Positions 37,541-46,617 of a stretch of 64,000 nucleotides of DNA are shown one piece after another (position 1 is the stretch's first letter; the number at the start of each line of letters is the position of its first letter). Position numbers and translations under genes: made by a program. Source of the stretch: Pontibacter liquoris. Its GTDB lineage: Bacteria; Bacteroidota; Bacteroidia; Cytophagales; Hymenobacteraceae. The stretch is taken from the NCBI RefSeq assembly GCF_022758235.1, contig NZ_JALEBG010000001.1, positions 2,604,001 to 2,668,000 on the forward strand. Reading direction: 5' to 3'. The notes beneath the pieces were generated by a model. That model had not been told where the DNA came from. It saw only the letters and a list, made by a program, of their open reading frames with translations, and searched no databases.

Positions 37541-37587
37541 GTCTCTTTAAGTTTGATAGTCCCACTTTAAGGTCGAACTGAAGTTAA

Positions 37588-38157
37588 CTACTCGATTGCT
37601 TTAATAAATTTTGCAGGAATGCCGCCCACTACTGCATTAGCAGGTACATCTTTTGACACAACCGCACCGGCTGCGACGACAGCATTTTCTCCAACCGTGA
37701 CCCCTTGCAGAATTACTGCATTTGCACCGATCCAGGCGTTTCGCTTGATGTGAATGGGTTTTGGAATAAGCGACTGCCTGTCTTCGGAGGAAAGCGGATG
37801 GCTCTCTGAAAGTAATTTCACGCCGGGCGCCAACATCACATTATCCTCAATGGTGATGCCGCCCAGGTCTAAAAAGGTGCAGCCGAAGTTGATGAATACA
37901 TTTTTCCCAATTATGGTGTTCTTGCCGTAATTGATGTACAAGGGTGGGAATACAGCCGTTGACGCATCTATTTTACTTTCCGTGATCCGGCTCAACAAGC
38001 TTCTGATCTCCTCCGGATTACTGGAAATATTCATACTTTGAACCAAGGCCATCGTAGTGTAGGATGCTTCCCGCAACCTGCCACTCTGCGGATCATCCGG
38101 GCGGACTGTTTCCCCTTTCATCAGTCGCTCAAAAATGTCTTTGTCGGATGCTTTCAT
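37588..38157 (-). CDS. Hexapeptide-repeat acetyltransferase (Maa/LacA-like)
   Basis: From ATG 38157 the protein is 189 residues, MKASDKDIFERLMKGE onwards, matching the Maa N-terminal helix region. The left-handed beta-helix follows with TIIGKNVFINFGCTFLDLGG, IGANAVILQGVTVGENAVVA and AGAVVSKDVPANAVVGGIPA. The acetyl-CoA site His in VKLLSESHPL is present. It acetylates a sugar or similar hydroxyl compound. It lies divergent to the AraC gene, across a 111-base promoter region, and directs away from it with the alpha/beta hydrolase downstream, so it may be part of the AraC regulon. Confidence 0.9.
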   Translation of the reverse strand: MKASDKDIFERLMKGETVRPDDPQSGRLREASYTTMALVQSMNISSNPEEIRSLLSRITESKIDASTAVFPPLYINYGKNTIIGKNVFINFGCTFLDLGGITIEDNVMLAPGVKLLSESHPLSSEDRQSLIPKPIHIKRNAWIGANAVILQGVTVGENAVVAAGAVVSKDVPANAVVGGIPAKFIKAIE

Positions 38158-38268
38158 ATCATAACATATTAGCAATCACAAAATTAAAGTATAACATCTT
38201 CTCAATTGTTACACATTGTTCGACAGTAATGTCAAATATCACCTATATTAGCAGAAAGGTCTCATTCA
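38158..38268. promoter_or_regulatory. Divergent promoter region, maa-like gene and AraC regulator
   Basis: The 111-base gap serves two divergent genes. It contains GTTACACATTGTTCGACAG (about 38207-38226), a candidate regulator site, and is AT-rich. No consensus promoter can be placed with confidence. Confidence 0.4.
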
Positions 38269-39096
38269 ATGCAAAAGGAAGCACTGCCGAAAGTCATTTC
38301 ATTGGAAATATTGAGTAAAGAAGACTTTCCCATTCATTTTGAGAAGCTATACCATACCCATTTACTCTGTCACCGTGGGAGCATCAAGTTTATGTTCAAT
38401 GACCAGGAGATGGAATGCGAGAGAGGAGAATTCTTGTTTTGGTTTGCTGAGAGCAGACTTACAGGTTTGCAGCTTTCAAAAAACTTCAAAGCGTCGGCAT
38501 TGCTGGTGGAAAAAGACTTTTTAAACAACAACATGCCCGACCAGGGCTGGAGTATCAATGCCTTGTTGCATTCCAGGGTCTATCCGGTCAAAACGCTGCA
38601 TGGCAAAAACGACAGGCAGAAAATCCTTTCAAATTTTAAGTGGCTGAGTGATCGCGCTTTGGAAACCGATCATCGCTTTTACAACGAAGCCCTGAACTTG
38701 CAGATGCAACTGTTTATACTTGATATGTGGCACATTTTTGCCAACGAGTATGAAAGACGGAAACACACGTTGCAAACCGGAACCCTGTACGAACGATTTA
38801 TGCAATTGGCACAGGAGCACTGCATGACGGAGCGTGAAGTACAGTTTTACAGCGCTCAATTGAACATCACTTCCAAGTACCTCAACCAAATTTGCAAGAA
38901 CTCATCCGGTGTCACGGCTTCTGAATGGATCCAGCGTTTCGCCAGGGAGCGCATCGTCCTTCTTTTGCAAAACAGAAACCTCAATATCTCTGAAATTGCC
39001 GATGAGATGGAATTTAGCAGCCGTTCGTTTTTTACCCGCTATGTGAAAAAACTGTTAGGTGCTACACCGAGTGAGTACCGAAGCCGATTGAGCTAA
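38269..39096 (+). CDS. AraC-family transcriptional regulator
   Basis: The 275-residue protein has an N-terminal cupin-like sensory region (1-150, ILSKEDFPIHFEKLYHTH, HRGSIKFMFND) and a C-terminal AraC DNA-binding domain. The latter shows two helix-turn-helix units: AQLNITSKYLNQICKNSSGV with TASEWIQRF, and LNISEIADEMEFSSRSFFTR with YVKKLLGATPSEYRSRLS. It stands divergent to the acetyltransferase and probably controls the adjoining redox cluster. Similar AraC regulators are often found divergent from aldo/keto reductase clusters. The inducer is unknown. Confidence 0.92.
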   Translation: MQKEALPKVISLEILSKEDFPIHFEKLYHTHLLCHRGSIKFMFNDQEMECERGEFLFWFAESRLTGLQLSKNFKASALLVEKDFLNNNMPDQGWSINALLHSRVYPVKTLHGKNDRQKILSNFKWLSDRALETDHRFYNEALNLQMQLFILDMWHIFANEYERRKHTLQTGTLYERFMQLAQEHCMTEREVQFYSAQLNITSKYLNQICKNSSGVTASEWIQRFARERIVLLLQNRNLNISEIADEMEFSSRSFFTRYVKKLLGATPSEYRSRLS

Positions 39097-39446
39097 AAAA
39101 ACTATGCGGCAACATTACTTACATTTTATGTCAGTTTTGGTAGCTTGTCAACATCTACTCGATACCAGTCTTCTGCACAATGTACGTAGGTGTGCAGCGC
39201 TGCTTTAAGGCTTCTATTTCTGCCTGGGGCATCTATATTAAATATGTTTTGTGCGATAGCTTTTCTCGGATTTAGCTATAAAAAGCAACAGGATGAAGCT
39301 GCAATTTAAATTCATATCTGATGATGGCAAAAGCAGGAGCAGAACACCCGATTAAAATGCTAATAACCGGATCAACTCCTTGTACACTTTAGTTAGTAGT
39401 AATGGTAAAATGACATACGAATTTGGATTGGCCTAAACTTGAAATT
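39097..39446. other. Intergenic, no gene seen
   Basis: About 350 bases between the AraC gene and the DHFR-like gene. Becomes AT-rich toward the right. No hairpin or coding frame stands out. Confidence 0.4.
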
Positions 39447-40013
39447 ATGAGAAAAGTAGTTGCAGCGATCAATATGACACTTGACGGGTTTTGCGACCAC
39501 ACAGCAGGTGTTCCAGATGAAGAAATACATCAACATTATACGGAACTATTAAATGAGGGAGATGCAATTCTATATGGTAGAATTACATATCAACTTATGG
39601 ACTATTGGCAAACTTTCTTGAAAAATCCTTCAGGTGAAAAATCGATGGACGACTTTGCTAGAGCAATAGATAAAATCCCAAAAATTGTTTTTTCCCACAC
39701 GTTGAAAAATGTAGAATGGGAAAGTGCAAAGTTAGCAAACCGGGGAATTGAAGAGGAAGTTTTAGAACTCAAGCAACAACCAGGCAGAGACATTTTAGTT
39801 GGCAGTCGGAGTTTAATCATACAGCTAATGAAACTTCATTTGATTGATGAATACCAACTTTGTATTCACCCTGTTGTTGCAGGAAGTGGTTTGCCACTAT
39901 TTGAAAATATAAACGACAGGACTATTCTTAAACTCCTCAAGACAAAAACTTTTAGTGGTGGTGCAGTAACGCTTTACTATATGCCAACAATCGAAAAAAC
40001 AACGAACCGCTAA
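39447..40013 (+). CDS. Dihydrofolate reductase/RibD-C family protein
   Basis: From ATG 39447 the protein is 188 residues and begins RKVVAAINMTLDGFCDH. It shows the RibD-C/DHFR-like fold: DAILYGRITYQLMDYW, the IVFSHTLKNVEWESAKL segment, GRDILVGSRSLIIQLMKLHL and PVVAGSGLPLF. These are common small oxidoreductases of unassigned substrate in Bacteroidota and Firmicutes. The gene is distinctly AT-richer than the neighbouring cluster and has no operon partner, so it was probably acquired. The upstream reading from 39423 lacks a good start. Confidence 0.9.
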   Translation: MRKVVAAINMTLDGFCDHTAGVPDEEIHQHYTELLNEGDAILYGRITYQLMDYWQTFLKNPSGEKSMDDFARAIDKIPKIVFSHTLKNVEWESAKLANRGIEEEVLELKQQPGRDILVGSRSLIIQLMKLHLIDEYQLCIHPVVAGSGLPLFENINDRTILKLLKTKTFSGGAVTLYYMPTIEKTTNR

Positions 40014-40285
40014 TGTGGGAATTGTCAAAAGGGTAAATGACGGGATTTGAACCTCGTCTATGCCTGGCTAAACTTTAGTTTTTCAAGGCAAGGGTAGTGC
40101 TAAAAAGTCCCGACTTCGACAATACCCTGCCCGCTGTACCAAATTGGAAATAATAAATTATTGCCATAGCTAACAGCACAACAAAGAAACGAAAGAGGTA
40201 CTTCAGGAAGACTGGGGCTTTTACAGCTCACGAGCCAACAAGGTCTAACCTTCAAGGTGCAGCTACGCCTGGCACAGGGCTTTGC
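40014..40285. other. Intergenic, nothing supported
   Basis: Contains a piece that looks superficially like the 3' end of a reverse-strand tRNA (see rejected list). No coding frame is supported. Confidence 0.4.
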
Positions 40286-40699
40286 CTATGCATTCTTCAA
40301 CAGCCATGCCGTGGCTTCTTCCCTGCTGGTAAACGCCTGAATCTGGAAGGCTGGGGCCTGTGTTAGCTCGATGTGCTTTATGTTGTCCTGTGCCCTTTTC
40401 TCAACCAGACCTGCTGAAGACTGCATACGGGCTAGTTTCTGCAGGCGCGTTGTCCTAAGCCCCGCTGCCAGGTAAGTTGCTATTTCCCTGCCCTGTTCCG
40501 ATTCTACTGTAGACACCGTTCTGGTACCATCCAGTATGAGCAGCTTTACGTCATAGCTCCTTAGCGTATCAACCACCAGATCAATGCTGTGCTTTATTTC
40601 AGGAAGCAGGTAGCTGTGCAGGTCAGGGTACTCTGCCACAGCAATGTCGGTGGCGGGGTGATAGTCTAGCTTGATCAGACTGTTCTGAAATAAAATCAT
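40286..40699 (-). CDS. STAS/SpoIIAA-like hypothetical protein
   Basis: From ATG 40699 the protein is 137 residues, soluble, with alternating strands and helices: IKLDYHPATDIAVAEYPDLH, LVVDTLRSYDVKLLILDG, VSTVESEQGREIATYLAAGL, and a C-terminal helix with EEATAWLLKN. This architecture resembles the STAS/SpoIIAA-like proteins that are abundant in Cytophagales. A distant relative lies at 60754. It is a single gene without clear partners. Function unknown. Confidence 0.65.
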   Translation of the reverse strand: MILFQNSLIKLDYHPATDIAVAEYPDLHSYLLPEIKHSIDLVVDTLRSYDVKLLILDGTRTVSTVESEQGREIATYLAAGLRTTRLQKLARMQSSAGLVEKRAQDNIKHIELTQAPAFQIQAFTSREEATAWLLKNA

Positions 40700-41071
40700 G
40701 TACAAAGTATAAAATTTCAGCGAAGCTAATAAAACAGGCGCTTGCTTGCTAGAAATTATGAAGCAACCGGTAAGTTGGTGTACAGGAAAATGATATCTAA
40801 CGTGACAGTAAAGTCCTTATGCTATAAGGTTTATGCATTTACCCGTTCTGTATACTTCAATCTCCTGGCCATTCAAGCGCTTTATGACAGGCAATAGCAT
40901 CTAGTCCCGCAGCAATAGGTTTTACAAATTTTAATGAAGTATAGTAACTACTTAAGCTAAGAATAAGCCTTTGCGCTAAAAGGAACAAGGGGCATGAAAA
41001 CGCCAGGATTATCGTAATTTCCCGCAGAAGCCAGCATATCCATTGTACCTTTACGGCCTTTTAATAAAAAT
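40700..41071. other. Intergenic, no gene seen
   Basis: About 370 bases upstream of two divergent genes. Nothing recognisable beyond presumed promoters. Confidence 0.4.
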
Positions 41072-42307
41072 ATGACACGAAAAAAATACCTGAGCCTGAT
41101 CTTGATATTAGGTACCCTCACGGCTCTTGGGCCTTTTTCCATCGATATGTACCTGCCTGGTTTTCCGGCGATAGCACAGGACCTTAAAACCACAACTGCC
41201 GAAGTGGCCTTGTCCTTATCCAGCTTTTTTGTGGGTATTTCGGCAGGGCAGCTTTTGTACGGCCCCCTGCTCGACCGTTTTGGCAGGAAAAAACCGCTTT
41301 ACTTCGGACTGGGAGTGTACGTTTTGAGTTCTGTTGCATGTGCCCTGGCTACATCTATCGATGCATTAGTCATCTTGCGTTTCGTACAGGCAGTGGGCAG
41401 CTGCGCGGCCGGTGTAGCTGCCGTCGCCATGGTGCGCGATCTGTTTCCGGTAGAAGACAGCGCTAAGGTTTTTTCGTTGCTCATGCTGGTAGTAGGTGTG
41501 TCGCCCATGATCGCTCCTACCGTTGGCGGTTATGTTACAGTAGCTTTTGGCTGGCAATCGGTTTTCCTGATTCTAGCTGGCATGGGCGCAGGGATATTTG
41601 CTGCCGTTTATTTCGGCTTACCCGAAAGCAGCAAACCCGATCCTACTTTATCCCTGAAACCAAGACCCATTCTCACCAATTTCTTAGCTGTCATCAGGAT
41701 TCCGCAATTTCTTACCTACGCGCTGGCGGGTGCCGTTTCCTTCTCTGGTTTACTTACTTACGTTTCCGGCTCACCGCTTTTGTTTATGGAGATCTTTAAA
41801 GTAGGGGAAAAAACGTACGGTTGGATCTTCGCCTTTCTATCCGTAGGCTTGATCGGAGCGAGCCAGGTAAACAGCATAATGCACCGGAAATTTCGAAGCG
41901 AACAGATCATCCGGGTTGCCATCCTCTTCCAGGTGCTGGTAGGGCTCTTTCTCTTTTTCGGTACCATTTTCGACTGGCTGGGTTTGTACGGCACGATTGC
42001 TGTCCTTTTTACATTTTTATGCTGCCTGGGCTTTACGTTTCCAAATGCTTCAGCCCTTTCCATGGCTCCTTTCAGTAAAAACGCGGGGAGTGCTTCCGCG
42101 TTAATGGGTGCTATTCAGATGGGCTTAGGTGCCTTGGCTACGGTTATCTTAAGCATTTTCAACGACCAAACGGCCGTTCCGATGGCGGCGATCATGGCAG
42201 GTTCGGCATTTTTATCCCTGCTAATTTTACTGTTCGGCCGCTCGTTTATTCGAGAAGAGGATAACCTTTTGGAAAGTAAAGAATCCGTTACAGGAACCTT
42301 TCACTAG
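41072..42307 (+). CDS. Bcr/CflA family multidrug efflux MFS transporter
   Basis: The 411-residue protein has 12 predicted helices. It shows the Bcr/CflA opening GPFSIDMYLPGFPAIAQDL, the loop signature GPLLDRFGRKKPLYFGL between helices 2 and 3, and the drug-antiporter motif C region with VGVSPMIAPTVGGYVTVAFG. It exports drugs or metabolites with proton exchange. It is transcribed alone. The start ATG at 41072 is preceded by an AT-rich stretch with no clear Shine-Dalgarno. Confidence 0.93.
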   Translation: MTRKKYLSLILILGTLTALGPFSIDMYLPGFPAIAQDLKTTTAEVALSLSSFFVGISAGQLLYGPLLDRFGRKKPLYFGLGVYVLSSVACALATSIDALVILRFVQAVGSCAAGVAAVAMVRDLFPVEDSAKVFSLLMLVVGVSPMIAPTVGGYVTVAFGWQSVFLILAGMGAGIFAAVYFGLPESSKPDPTLSLKPRPILTNFLAVIRIPQFLTYALAGAVSFSGLLTYVSGSPLLFMEIFKVGEKTYGWIFAFLSVGLIGASQVNSIMHRKFRSEQIIRVAILFQVLVGLFLFFGTIFDWLGLYGTIAVLFTFLCCLGFTFPNASALSMAPFSKNAGSASALMGAIQMGLGALATVILSIFNDQTAVPMAAIMAGSAFLSLLILLFGRSFIREEDNLLESKESVTGTFH

Positions 42308-43003
42308 CTAACCTTTAGCACATGCGCTTTGCAGCAAAATAGCTTTATAATTTTCAACTTAGTTTAATAATGCTATTGCGAAACTGATCCATTTAAAGTT
42401 TCGGTCTTTATCAAATCTTAGGGGAAATTACGGAAGTGATTGGCTTTGCGAGTTTTGAAACAAAGAAGCAGGCAGAACTGCTGTTTAAGAGCGATCTATG
42501 GGGTTGAATTAGAAGAATACAGAGGTATAATCGATGTTAAGTAAAACCGGAATAGTTTAGAATAAACTATCTAATTGCAAGTACCCTTCTATAACAGTGA
42601 AAACCCGGTGGATAAAGTTCGATCCTTTGGTCTACTGAAATACAAAAGCCGCAACACATCGAATGGAGCGGCTTTTTGGTTCGATCATTTATCCCCTTTG
42701 GTTAGCCTATCGGACTTTTCAAGAAACTACAAGTTCAGCTTTCCAAATCTCCTCTCCTATACTCCCCTATTGTCATATCGATATAACGGGCTAAAAGCGC
42801 ATCGCTGCAAGTGCAGTTAAACTTTTTTTCAAGTATGATTTGCGGGTTGTTAGTAAGTAATCCTAAACATTCTGCTCGTTCTCAGCGGACCAATACGTAT
42901 CGGGCAGACTTTTCTATTTTACGATTTTAACGTACTTTCCAGAGGAGATACCCTATCTCGTCGCTAACTGCTGCAATCTCCAGCACTTTTTTTCCTGATG
43001 AAT
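42308..43003. other. Gene-poor stretch with a coding relic and repeat copy 3
   Basis: Near 42425-42507 the plus strand reads EVIGFASFETKKQAELLF then KSDLWG and a stop, a probable tail of a lost gene. The repeat at 42601-42790 fills much of the rest. No other feature is supported. Confidence 0.4.
42601..42790 (+). repeat. Hairpin repeat family, copy 3
   Basis: The hairpin core AAAAGCCGC (42644-42652) with GCGGCTTTT (42668-42676) is shorter here, because the left arm has diverged. The flanks GGATAAAGTTCGAT, CTACTGAAA and TTCGATCATTTATCCCCTTT match copies 1 and 2. Confidence 0.75.
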
Positions 43004-44035
43004 TTATTCCATACTTTTCCTGTGGAGTAATATTTTGGCGTAGTCTCTCCCGAGCTTATCGCCATACACTTCGTACGATTTTTTAGCCCACTCTAAGGCT
43101 TGGTCTGTATTGCCTAGTACTTCATGTGCGACCGCAATGTTGAGGCAGGCCTTCCCGGCATTTTTGCGATTTGCCTGGCTCAATAAGGCGGTCCAGCTAT
43201 TGATAGCGCCTTGCCAATTTGCGACTTCGGCGCTCCTGAACGCCGCCTCGAAGGCCGGCTTACTGGATCCTTTTCCTTTTTTGTAAAGTTCTCGCTTAAC
43301 GGTATAATAATCTGGAAGAAATCGCTCGATGTAGGCACGCCCCGCCTCGTAAGCTGTGTTGTGCAGGGCTTCAGGTGGCGGCAAGGTCAGGTTGCTGCCA
43401 GTTGCGCCATTAAAGGTCAGAAAGCTTTTTGCCTGGTGCTGATCAAGGATGGTCCTGGAGGCAGGGTCATACAACCGCCAGAAAGCGTGTACATTTACCC
43501 TGATCTGGCTGGGGGCAGCAGGTATGGCGGCCTTATTATTTAGTGCTGCCGTTACGCCGTTAGTAACTGTTGCTAACAACACATCGGAGTTGGAGTCGAA
43601 TGTCTCAAGCACAAGTAAAGCGTCGGCGTTGCTGGCATCACAAATAGTTCTTACATGTGCCCAATCGAGCAGCTCAGGCGTTTCGCGGGTACCTGTTCCG
43701 TATAGCCTGGTTTGGGGAGGGATCACCACGTGTATGCTCCTGTGCCCATTGATCCTATCGAATACGCCTTTCAAACACTCGTCCGAGGCCAAGCGGTCTG
43801 AACCTAAAACCTCTCCTGTCACAATGGCCTCCAGCACCTTCCCCTGTTTATCCGCTGGCCTTGTGAGCGATCTGTTCACCAGTGCAATTGTTTGGATGTT
43901 GTCGGGCAGGTATACAGGAGGCGGTAACGGATAATCTAGCTTAACATAGCCATGTTTGCTGCACCCGCTAAAAGCAAGGCTTAGTAACAAAAGGAAAACC
44001 GGTGAACACCTTAGAAAACGAGAGAAGTATAGCAT
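43004..44035 (-). CDS. DUF6340-type lipoprotein with TPR-like C-terminus
   Basis: The 343-residue protein has a lipoprotein signal (VFLLLLSLAFSGC). The core (about 30-250) contains DNIQTIALVNRSL, a curled alpha/beta region with DASNADALLVLETFDS, and YDPASRTILDQHQAK. The last 70 residues form tetratricopeptide-like helices (WQGAINSWTALLSQANRKNA, ACLNIAVAHEVLGNTDQALE). DUF6340 lipoproteins are widely found in Bacteroidota, with no known activity. The gene is single, about 150 bases before a small lipoprotein gene in the same direction. Confidence 0.8.
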   Translation of the reverse strand: MLYFSRFLRCSPVFLLLLSLAFSGCSKHGYVKLDYPLPPPVYLPDNIQTIALVNRSLTRPADKQGKVLEAIVTGEVLGSDRLASDECLKGVFDRINGHRSIHVVIPPQTRLYGTGTRETPELLDWAHVRTICDASNADALLVLETFDSNSDVLLATVTNGVTAALNNKAAIPAAPSQIRVNVHAFWRLYDPASRTILDQHQAKSFLTFNGATGSNLTLPPPEALHNTAYEAGRAYIERFLPDYYTVKRELYKKGKGSSKPAFEAAFRSAEVANWQGAINSWTALLSQANRKNAGKACLNIAVAHEVLGNTDQALEWAKKSYEVYGDKLGRDYAKILLHRKSME

Positions 44036-44184
44036 GTATTAAATATATAGAATATTTAAACAACATGATATTTTCACGTTAAAACTGCTCTACCCTAATG
44101 ATTGCGAAAACATTGGACGAATAAACGATGAACTGATCCTGCGTAATGGCAAGTATGGCCGGACTGCTGTCAACCGCAAAGAAG

Positions 44185-44439
44185 CTACTTTGACAGTTGC
44201 TCTATTATTTCCCGTTTTAATTCCCGTTCTACATTTATAGTATCGATCGCTTTCATTTTAGTAGTCAGCGAATCTATCCCGGTGTGTCGTTCAAGTTCTT
44301 TGTTTGCGGTATTATGCAGCGAATCGAGGGCCATAGTGGCACCTGACTCTACTACATTGTAAAGGGTATCCCGTAAGTCACTCTCTGTTGAGCAGGATGC
44401 GAAAACCAAGGCGATGGCAACATATAGGTACTTCTTCAT
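44185..44439 (-). CDS. Small lipoprotein, unknown function
   Basis: The 84-residue protein starts MKKYLYVAIALVFASC, a clean lipobox, followed by a helical region (ESDLRDTLYNVVESGATMAL) rich in Asp, Glu and Lys. Nothing in it is recognised beyond the lipoprotein signal. It lies 149 bases upstream of the DUF6340 gene and may be cotranscribed with it. Confidence 0.65.
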   Translation of the reverse strand: MKKYLYVAIALVFASCSTESDLRDTLYNVVESGATMALDSLHNTANKELERHTGIDSLTTKMKAIDTINVERELKREIIEQLSK

Positions 44440-44647
44440 AGGGTGGTAGTAAGTCTTTTAATATCTAATATACCACTCACTCAAAACAACACCACCATCA
44501 AACTATAGTCAACGCCTTAGCTAAGCCATATAACAAATTTGGCGGGCTATGCTGGTCGGCAATGGTTCATACAGCGCGGTGCAGCATGCAATTATTTTAG
44601 TGAGGGAGTAGCTGCTGTAAAGGCGGTTTTATTTTAGCCCTTTCATG

Positions 44648-45370
44648 CTAGGCAAGAACATAAGCCGTTACAGGGCTGTTGATGCCTTTCAAGGTCAGCA
44701 CTCTTCTTTGTACATCAGGGAATTGATTTGCCAGCTGGTTGAACACATCTTCAGTGACCAGAATTTCCCCTGAACCTGCTGCTCCCTGCAACCTTGCTGC
44801 GAGGTTAACGACAGGGCCAATTGCTGTAAAATCTTTATAGCTTGTTCCTACTTCACCCATAAAACACTCGCCGGTATGAATTCCTATTCCTACACCTAAG
44901 GCATGTTCATTTCCCAAGCCATTTTCGGTTTTAAAATTCTCACAGCTTTTTTGTAGTTGAACAGCTGCATTCACCGCATTCTTAATATGCTCTTTTCGGA
45001 CGAGTGGAAAATTGAAAATGGCCAGTACCGAATCTCCAATAAATTTGTTGACGATTCCTTCATTTTCCCAAACTGCTGTTGAGCATCGGTCATAAAAGCA
45101 GCCGAGTAGTTCATTCATTTCAGACGCCTCTACTTGTTGAGACATATCAGTATACCCACGTATATCAGCAAAGAGGATCGTCGTGGAAATAGAGATTTGC
45201 TTATACTTCTTCACCTTCGTGAACATGCTTTCGCAAATGGTGCAAAGGTTCGGATGCATTTGGCTTTTCTTAATACCAAATGGCCTGAAAAAGAAAGAAA
45301 GAGGACCACGTATCGCAATCGGCACGTGCATCTGTTCCCAGCACCCCTGGCAAATTATCGTTTCTTTCAT
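44648..45370 (-). CDS. Class III adenylate/guanylate cyclase with N-terminal Cys-pair module
   Basis: The 240-residue protein begins with two cysteine pairs (CQGCW, CTICESMF, residues about 7-48) that could form a zinc ribbon. The class III cyclase domain (about 60-240) has the metal Asp motifs LFADIRGYTD and NKFIGDSVLAIFN and the transition-state segment FTAIGPVVNLAARL with Asn and Arg. The substrate-choosing Lys (NKFIGD) and the FTAIG region suggest ATP, though this is not decisive. It makes a cyclic nucleotide, in the cytosol because no membrane segment is present. It is a single gene. Confidence 0.9.
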   Translation of the reverse strand: MKETIICQGCWEQMHVPIAIRGPLSFFFRPFGIKKSQMHPNLCTICESMFTKVKKYKQISISTTILFADIRGYTDMSQQVEASEMNELLGCFYDRCSTAVWENEGIVNKFIGDSVLAIFNFPLVRKEHIKNAVNAAVQLQKSCENFKTENGLGNEHALGVGIGIHTGECFMGEVGTSYKDFTAIGPVVNLAARLQGAAGSGEILVTEDVFNQLANQFPDVQRRVLTLKGINSPVTAYVLA

Positions 45371-45525
45371 CGTCTCTTTCCCTCCCTTCTAACAACGATT
45401 TAGTCACATCCTATCTTAAAATTAAGTTAGATGACCTTATTACTTATACGGCTATGCACCGTTTGCATCTGGTTTGTCACCCCCCCTGGGAAGCGGTCAG
45501 GTATTAAGCTCTGCACCCGCAAGGC

Positions 45526-45544
45526 ACAAGCGGACGCTTGCGCC
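45526..45544. repeat. 19-nt dispersed repeat, copy 1
   Basis: The copy ACAAGCGGACGCTTGCGCC differs by one base from the copy at 62788-62806. It contains the small palindrome CAAGCGGACGCTTG. Confidence 0.7.
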
Positions 45545-45644
45545 AGTGCTGCTCAGTTGTTGCAGGCGTGTTCCTTTTAATCCATGCAGCTAACCCTCTT
45601 GAATAAGCAGTAATGAAAGCTGCAAGCACACACCAGCAGAGAAA

Positions 45645-45680
45645 ACAAAAAGCCTCTCCTTTTCTGGAGAGGCTTTTTGT
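45645..45680 (-). terminator. Bidirectional Rho-independent terminator
   Basis: ACAAAAAGCCTCTCC (45645-45659) pairs perfectly with GGAGAGGCTTTTTGT (45666-45680) over a 6-nt loop. It is 35 bases past the end of the zinc peptidase gene. Confidence 0.88.
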
Positions 45681-45714
45681 TTTGCAACAAGTATAAAGCA
45701 GTTAAACTGTTGCT

Positions 45715-46617
45715 CTACAACTCAGTGGCATTAAAAGTATCGCCCTGTGACACATCACCTGATTCGAAGCCTTTCCGAAACCAGCGGACTCTTTGGGCAG
45801 AGGTACCGTGCGTAAAGGAGTCGGGCACCACTCTGCCGGTGGCTTGCTTTTGAAGGCGGTCATCGCCGATGGCACTGGCTGCATTTAGGGCTTCTTCCAG
45901 GTCGCCGGGCTCCATAAATCCAGTTGCTTTTTGCGTATGATTTGCCCACACGCCGGCATAGAAATCGGCCTGTAGCTCTACTCTTACCATGAGCTTGTTA
46001 AATTCCACATCGGATAACTGGCCCCGCATGGCGTTTACCTTGTCCATGGTGCCTGTGAGTTTCTGAATATGGTGTCCTACCTCATGGCCCACCACATAAG
46101 CTTGCGCAAAGTCGCCTGCGGCCCCAAACTTGCGCTCCATTTCATTAAAAAAACTGAGGTCGATGTACAATTTCTCATCATCAGGGCAGTAAAAGGGTCC
46201 TGACGCGGAAGAAGCAAGGCCACAGGCTGAGTTTACCTGTCCGGAAAACAGTACCAAAGTGGGTGCTCTGTACCCTGGGATTTCCTTACTCCAGAAATCC
46301 TCGGTATCAGCCAGCACAACGGCCGTCTGATCGGCCAGCGCCTGCTCTTCGGGGCTCGGCGTGTAAGTGGTTGACTGTGCATACTGCGGTTCGCCACCTA
46401 CAAACTGCTGCAGGAGCGCAATGGGGTTGGTGCCTGTTAAAAACATCAGCGCCAGCAGCACCGCCACAATGATTAGCCCTACTTTCGAGAAAAGGAGCCG
46501 GAACAAAGGTATAAGTAGCATGGGACTAATGCCTCTGCCACCTCCCCCGAAACCACCTGCTGATTGGCCTCTACGGTCTTCTATATTGCTGCTTTTTCTT
46601 CTGCCTTGCCATTTCAT
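45715..46617 (-). CDS. ypfJ: Neutral zinc metallopeptidase, YpfJ-type
   Basis: The 300-residue protein has a glycine-rich cytosolic start, one membrane helix (about 40-63, LIIVAVLLALMFLT) and a periplasmic peptidase domain. Catalytic HEVGH appears in YVVGHEVGHHIQK, and the third metal ligand candidate lies in the MVRVELQADFYAGVWANH segment. It ends with VVPDSFTHGTSAQRVRWFRK. Such proteins are predicted metalloproteases of unknown substrate. A decayed copy of its C-terminus lies at 13656-13781, so the genome once had at least two. Confidence 0.93.
   Translation of the reverse strand: MKWQGRRKSSNIEDRRGQSAGGFGGGGRGISPMLLIPLFRLLFSKVGLIIVAVLLALMFLTGTNPIALLQQFVGGEPQYAQSTTYTPSPEEQALADQTAVVLADTEDFWSKEIPGYRAPTLVLFSGQVNSACGLASSASGPFYCPDDEKLYIDLSFFNEMERKFGAAGDFAQAYVVGHEVGHHIQKLTGTMDKVNAMRGQLSDVEFNKLMVRVELQADFYAGVWANHTQKATGFMEPGDLEEALNAASAIGDDRLQKQATGRVVPDSFTHGTSAQRVRWFRKGFESGDVSQGDTFNATEL

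Larger units (their letters stand above)
45371..45714. other. Intergenic with a terminator and a 19-nt repeat
   Basis: The gap holds the terminator at 45645-45680 and one copy of the 19-nt repeat ACAAGCGGACGCTTGCGCC (45526-45544). Nothing else is supported. Confidence 0.5.

Noticed and set aside
40035..40085. Reverse-strand tRNA-like piece, GACGGGATTTGAACCTCGTC
   Set aside because: It resembles the T-arm of a reverse-strand tRNA, but the five stem pairs do not form, and no anticodon arm or acceptor stem could be built around it.
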